From assembly GCA_045864775.1 (NCBI GenBank), contig BTVR01000002.1, positions 248,001 through 312,000 on the forward strand: DNA of 64,000 bases, written 5' to 3'. How positions within the stretch are numbered: position 1 is the stretch's first letter; every line of letters begins with the position of its first letter. Shown here piece by piece: positions 58,018 to 64,000 of this stretch. The stretch comes from Macondimonas sp045864775 (GTDB lineage Bacteria > Pseudomonadota > Gammaproteobacteria > UBA5335). The position numbers and the translations under genes were made by a program. The notes beneath the pieces were generated by a model that worked only from the letters and a program-made list of their open reading frames with translations, was not told where the DNA came from and made no database searches.

Positions 58018-58815
58018 TCAGTGCCGGACGGCTTTGCGTCCTGACACGCATTGCACGCGGATGAACCGCCAGGAGCCGTCGTCGATCAGCCGCTCCAGTG
58101 TTTCGCCAAGATCGTCGAAGTACACCTCGTCGATCCGATCCACGAGCTCGTCGCCGCGGTGAAGCTCCATCACGTAGACGTCGGCGCCGCGGTCGTACAG
58201 CACGGTGACCTGTCCCGCGAACTTTCCAGTAGCGACGGTGAAGCCGATCGCCGGGGGCGTCTCGATGATCTTGTCCGGCGTCGGATCGACCCAGGTGAAG
58301 TCCTTCGCGCCCGCATCGACCAGCATGTGAGTGATACGCCGAAAGCCGTCGGGAGCCGGCAACCTCTCCAACTGCTCGATCAGGTCACGCAGTTCGGGGC
58401 AGTTCGGCTCCGGGATCGGCAGCTTGGCCGGCGCGCTGCCCAGGATGTAGGTCTGCACCGTGTAAGGCACGCCTTCGGCCGTTCGTTCGGTCCGCTCTTC
58501 GGGCGTGTCCGCCCGCAGACCGTCGAAGCGACGCCTGGCATACGGTTCGACATGCACCTTGGCTCCCTCGTCGGGGTCGTCGGTCACGAGCGTCCGGTCG
58601 AGCACCGCGAACTCGGCGCGTCCGGTCTTGACGACGACGGCCTCGGCGGTCTTGGCGATGACCTTGCCGTCGAATGGCTTGGGATCGAAAGGGAACCCCA
58701 GGGCCGAAACCTTGGGCTGGCCATCGAAGATGTTGAACTTGAAGCTGCGGACGTTGGATGGCACGTGGCCCTGAACCAGCGTCGGCATCTGAGCACGAAT
58801 GGCTTGGGTATCCAT
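58018..58815 (-). CDS. Hypothetical ICE protein
   Basis: 265 residues from MDTQAIRAQMPTLVQGHVPS (AAGGAG 9 nt upstream). Predicted beta-rich protein with RSFKFNIFDGQPKVSALGFPFDP, IDDGSWRFIRVQ and a YDRGADVYVMELH segment. No membrane helix, no catalytic motif and no family recognised. It carries both leader modules, so belongs to the commonly regulated set. Confidence 0.72.
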   Translation of the reverse strand: MDTQAIRAQMPTLVQGHVPSNVRSFKFNIFDGQPKVSALGFPFDPKPFDGKVIAKTAEAVVVKTGRAEFAVLDRTLVTDDPDEGAKVHVEPYARRRFDGLRADTPEERTERTAEGVPYTVQTYILGSAPAKLPIPEPNCPELRDLIEQLERLPAPDGFRRITHMLVDAGAKDFTWVDPTPDKIIETPPAIGFTVATGKFAGQVTVLYDRGADVYVMELHRGDELVDRIDEVYFDDLGETLERLIDDGSWRFIRVQCVSGRKAVRH

Positions 58816-58842
58816 GGGAGACTCCTTGTGGAAAGCCAAGGG

Positions 58843-58981
58843 ACTCCCGCCCGCAAGGGAGGAAAGTCCCTTGTGGGTGATGGACGCGACATGCGCCCGG
58901 GGATGAGGAACGACCGACGCGGCGAACCGCGTTGCAGTCTTGAAGGTCTCGACTGCCTGGGATGCTGCCGGCAGCGCCAGC
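58843..58981 (-). promoter_or_regulatory. Structured leader, modules 1 (copy D) and 2, of the 58.0-58.8 kb gene
   Basis: Module 1: hairpin GCTGGC/GCCGGC (58981-58967), stem GCAGTC (58956-58951) with GACTGC (58939-58934), hairpin GCGG-TTCG-CCGC (58930-58919), then GGTC (58915-58912) pairing GACC of loop GAGACCTTCAA. Module 2 (58878-58843): CAAGGG/CCCTTG stem, loop ACTTTCCT whose ACTTTC pairs GGGAGT downstream. Confidence 0.6.
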
Positions 58982-59056
58982 AAACATGCAGGGAGCCTGA
59001 CGGAATGCGTGGTCGGGATCGGCGGGAAATCGGAACTCCGCCGGCACCGGGTTCTG

Positions 59057-59086
59057 GAAAAGAAAGAGCCCCCGCGTGGGGGGCTC
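59057..59086 (-). terminator. Terminator of the 59.1-59.8 kb gene
   Basis: Minus strand GAGCCCCC (59086-59079), GCGGGGGCTC (59073-59066 for the pairing arm), then TTTCTTTTCC. It starts 6 bp after the stop codon. Confidence 0.88.
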
Positions 59087-59092
59087 AGGGGT

Positions 59093-59812
59093 CTACTCTT
59101 CTTCGTACAGCTTCAGGCCTTCCAGTATCGGGGCATCGGCGTCGAACACCAGCACGCGAACGTCTGCCAATGCGGCAAGATGAAGCACCTCGACGAGACA
59201 TTCCGGCATGCCTTTCTTCCGATGTTCCTGGCGCAGTCGTTCGGCGGAAATGCCTTCGACGTGCTGCAGGTTCTCGTCCGACCAAGGTGTGGCAATCAGC
59301 TTTACGCCGATCGCCGGGCTGTACGGAATGCGGAAGGCGACGAACAGGAAGCGGCTCGGCGTCGCGAGATCGGCCAGCTCGGCAAGATAGCGACCCGCCT
59401 CCTCGGTGATGTGCGCCGAACTGATTTCCCAGCACCGGCTGTAGAAGCCGGTCTCGAACTTCAGGCGTCGCACCACCTCGCGGGCGGTTGCCTCTGAGTA
59501 GGTATCGCCTATGTGCACGGGCTGACCGTCGAAGTCGTCCGCCCCGATGGCATAGGCGACGGTGCGTACGATGCCTTCAGTCTGGCACTGGTTCTCCAGC
59601 TCTTCGGGCACCTCCTGCCCTTCGGTGATCAGCGCGAAGTCCTTGCCGATGAGGCAAGGAAACAACGCGACTTGGCCGTCGGGAAGATGCGCCTGGCTGG
59701 CGTGTAGCGGCCGCCAAACCGGCGAGCAGTCGTCCTCATACGTGATGAGGAGCGTTCGGACAACGCGCGGGTTCTGATAACCGCGGGAAAATGGGTTGTC
59801 GATTTTGGACAT
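59093..59812 (-). CDS. Hypothetical ICE protein
   Basis: 239 residues. Mixed alpha/beta, acidic; C-terminal VLVFDADAPILEGLKLYEEE resembles the end motif of several ICE proteins of unknown function (DUF5983-like by pattern, not certain). Middle segment VAFRIPYSPAIGVKLIATPW. No membrane helix. Leader carries module 2. Ribosome binding site TGGAG. Confidence 0.68.
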   Translation of the reverse strand: MSKIDNPFSRGYQNPRVVRTLLITYEDDCSPVWRPLHASQAHLPDGQVALFPCLIGKDFALITEGQEVPEELENQCQTEGIVRTVAYAIGADDFDGQPVHIGDTYSEATAREVVRRLKFETGFYSRCWEISSAHITEEAGRYLAELADLATPSRFLFVAFRIPYSPAIGVKLIATPWSDENLQHVEGISAERLRQEHRKKGMPECLVEVLHLAALADVRVLVFDADAPILEGLKLYEEE

Positions 59813-59842
59813 GGGATTTGCTCCAGCAAAAGTATGGCTGGG

Positions 59843-59877
59843 TCAATCCCCTGCTGGGGACTGAATCCCCAGCGGGT
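59843..59877 (-). promoter_or_regulatory. Leader pseudoknot module 2, copy 5
   Basis: Minus strand CCC, GCTGGGG (59873-59867) pairing CCCCAGC (59859-59853), loop ATTCAGT, AGGG closing, then ATTGA (59847-59843) pairing TCAGT of the loop. Confidence 0.5.
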
Positions 59878-59895
59878 GAATGAAGTCGCGGCCGA

Positions 59896-60594
59896 TCAGA
59901 CGGGCGCGGGTGATGACGCGGTGCCGAGCAGTTGCTCGATGACACGCCTACGCAGGCGATCGCGAATCGATTCCTCGCTGACGCCCGCAAGTAGCGACAG
60001 CGTTTCCTTGGCGATCCTGGCGGCGGCCTGGTCGAGGTCGTCGGCGAGAATCGCCTGGCGCAGGTCCAGTCCCAGGTCCAGGGCTTGTCTGGATCCGCTG
60101 AATACGCTCAGCTCCCGGCTCAGGAAACAGCCCTCGCCGCCGAACTCGAATAGCCGAGGCTTGCTGCAGTGCCAGCAGCCCTCGAACTGGATGGCGGCCA
60201 GGTTGTAGCCGTCGTTGAAGCACGAAGCGATCAGCATCAGCGCTTCCAGGTCCGCCGAATCCTCGAACTGATGGTGTTCCACCAGGTTCTGCAGCTCCGG
60301 GTTCTGGTCTGTGCCGAAGTGCTTGGCCAGCACTTCGATGATCGTTCCCATCGGATCATTTTCCGAGTCGTCGTCGTCCGGTACAGGCAGGTCGAGCTGG
60401 CTGGCCAGATCGGTCAGGGCCTCCAGCACATCGCTCCACTGCGGGTCGCTGGATTCGGAGAGACGAGCGATGTAAGCCTGCCCGTCGCCGGGGTAGGACT
60501 CGTCCAGATCGAAACCGCCGAACAGCGCGGTGATGACGGGTGTGACGCGTTCAAGCATCAGGACGCCGGTGGCGTCGTAGTAGTTGTTGGCCAT
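59896..60594 (-). CDS. Hypothetical ICE protein
   Basis: 232 residues from MANNYYDATGVLMLERVTPV (AAAGGAG 6 nt upstream). Acidic; residues PVPDDDDSENDP form a linker between two helical domains. GCWHCSKPRLFEFGGEGCF has three cysteines. No recognised family. Own terminator before it and leader module 2. Confidence 0.7.
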   Translation of the reverse strand: MANNYYDATGVLMLERVTPVITALFGGFDLDESYPGDGQAYIARLSESSDPQWSDVLEALTDLASQLDLPVPDDDDSENDPMGTIIEVLAKHFGTDQNPELQNLVEHHQFEDSADLEALMLIASCFNDGYNLAAIQFEGCWHCSKPRLFEFGGEGCFLSRELSVFSGSRQALDLGLDLRQAILADDLDQAAARIAKETLSLLAGVSEESIRDRLRRRVIEQLLGTASSPAPV

Positions 60595-60622
60595 GGTGGC
60601 TCCTTTGGGATGAAAGCGCGGA

Positions 60623-60655
60623 GCCACGCCCCTGCGGACGATGGCATCCGCAGGG
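60623..60655 (-). promoter_or_regulatory. Leader pseudoknot module 2, copy 6
   Basis: Minus strand stem CCCTGCGGA (60655-60647) with TCCGCAGGG (60638-60630), loop TGCCATCG, then GTGGC (60627-60623) pairing GCCAT of the loop. Confidence 0.5.
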
Positions 60656-60683
60656 AAAAGCCCGAGGCCGCAAGGCTCCGGGC
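60656..60683 (-). terminator. Terminator of the 60.7-61.2 kb gene
   Basis: Minus strand GCCCGGAGCC, loop TTGC, GGCCTCGGGC, then TTTTCCC. It lies 19 bp after the stop. Confidence 0.85.
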
Positions 60684-60702
60684 GGTGAAAGGCCAGCGAG
60701 GA

Positions 60703-61167
60703 TCAGTCGCCGAAGTCCGTGGGATCGCCCAGGGTCTTCAACAGGTCGATCAAGCCGCCGTTGGCAAGCTGGTACAGCGCGTTGTAGTCGTCGCCGGTCG
60801 GCGCCTGTTCCAGGCGGTCGAGCCGGCCGTCCAGGTCGAGGATGCTCTGGCGTACTTCTCGGGCGAGCACCAGCGCCGATGAGGGTTTCTCGTCATCGTC
60901 GGTCTCGCCCAACGCCGCAAGCAAGGCTCTGGGTGACAGCGCATCCCGGAGGGATTCGTACACGCCTGGTGTCTCGATGCGGCAGACCGCTTCGGCCGGG
61001 TCGTCGCCAATGGAGAAGCGGGTGATCTCGTCGTCGTCGGCACCTTCGGTGTCGTAGTCGACGATCGCGATCCGCGGAAGCGGGATCGCACCGGACCAAT
61101 CCTGGACGATGATGGCTTGGACGAGGCCGCCTCCAAGGACGACGGCGATAGAGGGAATTCGGGACAT
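60703..61167 (-). CDS. Hypothetical ICE protein
   Basis: 154 residues from MSRIPSIAVVLGGGLVQAII (CAGGAG 5 nt upstream). N-terminal Rossmann-like strand with GGG, then IAIVDYDTEGADDDEITRF; acidic and helical C-terminus (REVRQSILDLDGRLDRLEQ). No recognised family. Flanked by leader module 2 and its own terminator. Confidence 0.7.
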   Translation of the reverse strand: MSRIPSIAVVLGGGLVQAIIVQDWSGAIPLPRIAIVDYDTEGADDDEITRFSIGDDPAEAVCRIETPGVYESLRDALSPRALLAALGETDDDEKPSSALVLAREVRQSILDLDGRLDRLEQAPTGDDYNALYQLANGGLIDLLKTLGDPTDFGD

Positions 61168-61194
61168 GATCGCTCCTGGGAAAAGAAGGAGGGA

Positions 61195-61230
61195 CATGGC
61201 CCCGAACGGGGACGCATGTCCCTCGTGGGG
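61195..61230 (-). promoter_or_regulatory. Leader pseudoknot module 2, copy 7
   Basis: Minus strand CCCC (61230-61227), stem ACGAGGGAC/GTCCCCGT with one bulge, loop ATGC, closing GGGG (61203-61200), then CATG (61198-61195) able to pair CATG at the loop (61218-61215). Confidence 0.45.
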
Positions 61231-61266
61231 TTGGAAAAGGAAAGGTGCTGGATTGCCGGAGGCGGC

Positions 61267-61659
61267 TCACCAGCCGGTGTAGTGCAGCGTCAGGTCCGCG
61301 ATGACCTTGCGCCGCTCCAGATCGAGGCCGCCGAGATCGGACAGACCCTCGAAGCCGCAGCGCTTGAGCATCGCACCGCCTTCGCGGGAGTTGTAGAAGC
61401 TCACCATGGCGGAGAGGAACATCCGCTGGCCGCTGCTGAGGACGCCCAGGGCGTCATTGAGCATCAGCATGTTGGGACGCAGATCCCACTTGCTGTTGGC
61501 CCGCTGCAGGCCTTCGCGCGTGCCATCGCCGAACCATTCGGCACCGGCGATTTCCGCGCCGCGCTTCCAGGCCTCGAAGAAGGCCTTTGGCGCCTCGGCG
61601 AAGTGCCGTTCCTCCAGCGCGATCTGATCAAGTACTTCGATGGGAAGAGACAGGTTCAT
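61267..61659 (-). CDS. Hypothetical ICE protein
   Basis: 130 residues, mostly helical (EEVLDQIALEERHFAEAPKAF-like N-terminus), no membrane segment; YNSREGGAMLKRCGFEGLSDLGGL near the C-terminus. No family recognised. Follows the 61685-61936 gene by 25 bp with a GGAG ribosome binding site, so the two form one unit. Confidence 0.7.
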   Translation of the reverse strand: MNLSLPIEVLDQIALEERHFAEAPKAFFEAWKRGAEIAGAEWFGDGTREGLQRANSKWDLRPNMLMLNDALGVLSSGQRMFLSAMVSFYNSREGGAMLKRCGFEGLSDLGGLDLERRKVIADLTLHYTGW

Positions 61660-61684
61660 GAGAGTGCTCCGGGGTGGTTGGATT

Positions 61685-61936
61685 TCAGGGTTCGAGACGC
61701 TGTTGCCATCGCCCGGTCGTCAGGGCGTGGTTGGCCGCTTGATGGGAACGGAAGTACTCGACGGACTCTCGGGAAACGGGGCCGTCGTCGTCGGCGGTGC
61801 CGATGTAGTGGCCTGCGGCGCTGTGACGTATCTGCAGCAGCAGGCGCTTGCCCGTGTAGGCCAAGGCGAGATAGCCGATGGATTCGGCACGGGCTTGTGC
61901 AGCGCTCAATGACGCTGGTGTGGAGGCAAGGGGCAT
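61685..61936 (-). CDS. Small hypothetical ICE protein
   Basis: 83 residues from MPLASTPASLSAAQARAES (CAGGAG 6 nt upstream). Contains YLALAYTGKRLLLQIRHSA and GHYIGTADDDGPVSRESVEYFRS, a compact alpha/beta pattern. No family recognised. Leader has module 1 and a variant of module 2. Confidence 0.68.
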   Translation of the reverse strand: MPLASTPASLSAAQARAESIGYLALAYTGKRLLLQIRHSAAGHYIGTADDDGPVSRESVEYFRSHQAANHALTTGRWQQRLEP

Positions 61937-62134
61937 GGCTTCTCCTGGCTGAGGGAGCGGGAGGCCATGTCCTGACGGGCATGGAACTTCCGTGGAGGTG
62001 GACAAGAAGGCATCGGCGTCGGGATGGACGCTCGTCCGCAATACGATGCGAAGCGGACTGGTTCGGTCATGCGGGGGAACCGCATCGCAGCCTGGAAGAC
62101 CGAGGCTGCTGGCATGGTGCTGACAGGAGTCAGC
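61937..62134 (-). promoter_or_regulatory. Structured leader, module 1 copy E, of the 61.7-61.9 kb gene
   Basis: Minus strand: hairpin GCTGAC/GTCAGC (62134-62119), linker ACCATGCCA, stem GCAGCC (62109-62104) with GGCTGC (62092-62087), loop TCGGTCTTCCA, hairpin ATGCGG/CCGCAT, then GACCGA (62068-62063) pairing TCGGTC fully. A fourth stem GTCCGC/GCGGAC follows. Nearer the gene, CCATG in a loop can pair CATGG. Confidence 0.6.
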
Positions 62135-62809
62135 GACGAATGGGCACAGGATTGGGCGTGCGCGCGTGCGCGTCATTCAGCAATCGGGACTGGCTGCCTC
62201 CCGATTGCCGGTTCGCAAGAATTCGGTTCGCGCGCCCGCCAGTGGTCGGTCGGGATGGGGTGCACTCGGTGTCGGCCGCTCGACGACAGGGGGCGTGCCA
62301 GGTTCGTCGGTCCCGCGTTTCTGGAAGGCAGGAGAAAGGCGCCGAAGGCTTGCGCCTTCGGCGACGGAGGAAGAAACCACCCGTGGGCTGTCGCAGGGAC
62401 TTGGCCGTCGGTGGAGCCTGTCGCTGCATCAGCAGTCGCACCCGACCCATGTCGTGGCTGGGGTCGAAATTCTTCGGCACACATCCGTGCACAAAGGGAG
62501 CCCGTTGTTTCACCGGCGGGCACCGGCACTGATTACCGTCGACCCGAGGGGTCTCCCGACGACTCGCATCACGCTGGAAGCGGCAAGCCTTCGGGGGACC
62601 CCTCGCGGTGGACGCAACGACGCCGATCATGGGAACCGCGCAGATGCGATTCGAGGAGCAAGGGCCTTCTCGTCCCGCGGGCCGTGGGGCATGGCGGGAC
62701 GCGCACACCGTTGCAGAAGGTGACGCGCGCTGGGGAGTCCCGCGGGGTGCGCGGGCGTTGGGCCATGCCGCCGGTGGAACGGCTGGCGCGGCGCGGGGTT
62801 CGTGGAGCG
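62135..62809. other. Non-coding region before topB stop
   Basis: 675 bp without a gene I can support; the frames present have no natural composition. It holds two perfect hairpins: GCAATCGGGA with TCCCGATTGC (62180-62208) and GCCGAAGGC-TTGC-GCCTTCGGC (62341-62362). On the minus strand the second is followed by GCCTTTCTCC, a possible terminator for topB. Confidence 0.5.
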
Positions 62810-64000
62810 TCAGGACGCCTTGGGTGCGGTGCGCCGCTTGCGCGGCGCGCTGCGCTTGCCGCCGGTCGCGGATTCGATGGCCATCGTGCCCTTGCAGTCC
62901 GGATAGCGGCTACAGGACCAGAAGGCACCGCTCTTGCCCGTGCGCTGGCGCATCGGCGAGCCGCATTGCGGACAGGCTGGCGCGGGTGGCAGTTGGATGG
63001 AGAGCGTTGCGGTGCGGTATTGCTGCACGAGCTGGGCGACCCAGGCGGATTGCTTGGCGATGAAGGCGTCCAGCGTCATCTGCCGCGCTTCGATCATGTC
63101 CAGCGCCTGTTCCCACACGGCGGTCGTGCCCGGATCTGCGATCGCTGGCGGCACCGCGTCGATCAGGGTGAAGGCCGCATCGGAAGCCCGGATCGCGCGG
63201 CCCTTCTTCAGCAGATAGCCGCGGCCCAGCAGTCCGTTGATGATGTTGGCGCGCGTGGCCTCGGTGCCGATGCCGGTGGTGTCCTTGAGCTTCTGCTTGA
63301 GCCGCGGGTCGGTGACCAGCCTGGCGACGCCCTTCATGGCCTTGACCAGCTCGCCCTGCGTGTACGGCTTGGGCGGCAGGGTCTTCAATGCCTTCAGATC
63401 GACGGCGCCGATGGGGCATGACAAGCCGGCGTGCAGCGCGGGCAGCACCTGGCTGCGCTGTGCGTCCTCGTCCGGTTCGTCCGGTGCCGGCGCCGCCAGC
63501 ACCTGGCGCCAGCCGGTCACGACAATCTGCTTGCCGACCGCGGTGAGCGACTGGCCGGCGCACGCGAACTGCGCCACGGTGCGGTCGAACTCGTGATGCG
63601 GCAGGAACTGTGCGAGGTAGTGGGCGCGGATCAGTCGGTAGACGGCCAGCTCCTTGTCGTTCAGGGCCGATAGGTTCGCCGGTTCGAGCGTTGGAATGAT
63701 GCCGTGGTGCGCCGTGACCTTGGCGTCGTTCCATGCGCGCGAGCGCTGATGGGGATCGAGCTTGGCGACCAGCGGGCGAAGGCTTGGATCGGTCTTGACC
63801 AGGCTGTCGAGTACGGTCGGCACTTCGGCCAGCATGTTCTCGGGCAGATAGCCCGAATCCGAGCGAGGATAGGTCGTGGCCTTGTGCGTCTCGTAGAGGG
63901 ACTGCGCGATGTCCAGCGTCTCCTGCACGTCCAGCCCAAGCTGCTTGGAACACACTTCCTGAAGCGTTCCCAGGTCGAACGGCAGCGGCGGTCCCTCGCG
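62810..64000 (-). CDS. topB: DNA topoisomerase III, partial
   Basis: C-terminal 396 residues; the gene continues past the window edge. The type IA active-site tyrosine is in ATTYPRSDSGYL; DLGTLQEVCSKQLG and DTTGIGTEATRANIINGLL are TopB motifs. A C4 zinc finger (CPQCGSPMRQRTGKSGAFWSC) and a basic tail end the protein. ICE-borne TopB probably resolves or decatenates replicating element DNA. Confidence 0.93.
   Translation of the reverse strand, partial: REGPPLPFDLGTLQEVCSKQLGLDVQETLDIAQSLYETHKATTYPRSDSGYLPENMLAEVPTVLDSLVKTDPSLRPLVAKLDPHQRSRAWNDAKVTAHHGIIPTLEPANLSALNDKELAVYRLIRAHYLAQFLPHHEFDRTVAQFACAGQSLTAVGKQIVVTGWRQVLAAPAPDEPDEDAQRSQVLPALHAGLSCPIGAVDLKALKTLPPKPYTQGELVKAMKGVARLVTDPRLKQKLKDTTGIGTEATRANIINGLLGRGYLLKKGRAIRASDAAFTLIDAVPPAIADPGTTAVWEQALDMIEARQMTLDAFIAKQSAWVAQLVQQYRTATLSIQLPPAPACPQCGSPMRQRTGKSGAFWSCSRYPDCKGTMAIESATGGKRSAPRKRRTAPKAS

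Noticed and set aside
51547..61230. The repeated hairpins as insertion-sequence ends or a CRISPR array
   Set aside because: Spacing is irregular, sequences differ while pairing is kept, they always stand before genes, and no transposase or cas gene is present.

Overview
High-GC window, almost certainly from a gammaproteobacterium (Xanthomonadaceae such as Stenotrophomonas, Xanthomonas or Luteimonas, or Pseudomonas). No rRNA, tRNA or housekeeping gene is present to fix the genus. It is the inside of an integrative and conjugative element (ICE) of the PFGI-1/ICEclc transfer class carrying a heavy-metal cargo island. No integrase or attachment site lies in the window, and both ends run out of the element (a UspA-like fragment at base 1, topoisomerase III at base 64000).

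Cargo, about 1-22.4 kb: UspA-like fragment, aldo/keto reductase, merR with a divergent merT-merP-GDCCVxC operon that has no merA, a CDF transporter with a divergent CadR/PbrR-type regulator, and an arsenite-type SBF permease. A long copper/silver operon then reads leftward from 17.4 kb: DUF2933, methyltransferase, P1B ATPase CopB, PRPP synthetase, truncated metallo-beta-lactamase, CusCBA, then a czcA remnant and a frameshifted CDF gene. It diverges from copRS across an ATTACA-N4-TGTAAT box. An MFS transporter and an AdhP-type alcohol dehydrogenase close the island.

Transfer region, about 22.6-48.1 kb, almost all on the minus strand: MobH relaxase TraI, TraG, the TIGR0374x-0376x type IV secretion set, TraC-type and TraD ATPases, lytic transglycosylase and a PilL-like lipoprotein. 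Two toxin-antitoxin cassettes (PrlF-YhaV and AbiEi-AbiEii) and a PAPS-reductase-family gene are embedded. Each of four transfer units is preceded by the same two-box motif, a candidate common transfer promoter.

Maintenance/accessory region, about 48.2-64 kb, minus strand: SNF2-type helicase, DUF6094 methyltransferase, DUF3275, DUF932, STY4534/DUF3577, DUF3085, about ten small unknown proteins and TopB. Most genes here form their own unit, with a terminator behind and a long structured leader in front. The most interesting observation is that these leaders share two recurring RNA-like architectures. One, with five copies, is a hairpin plus a stem whose loop pairs downstream of a third hairpin, with compensatory changes between copies. 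The other, with seven copies, is an H-type pseudoknot just upstream of the ribosome binding site. Together they look like a family of cis-regulatory RNAs controlling the accessory genes of the ICE.
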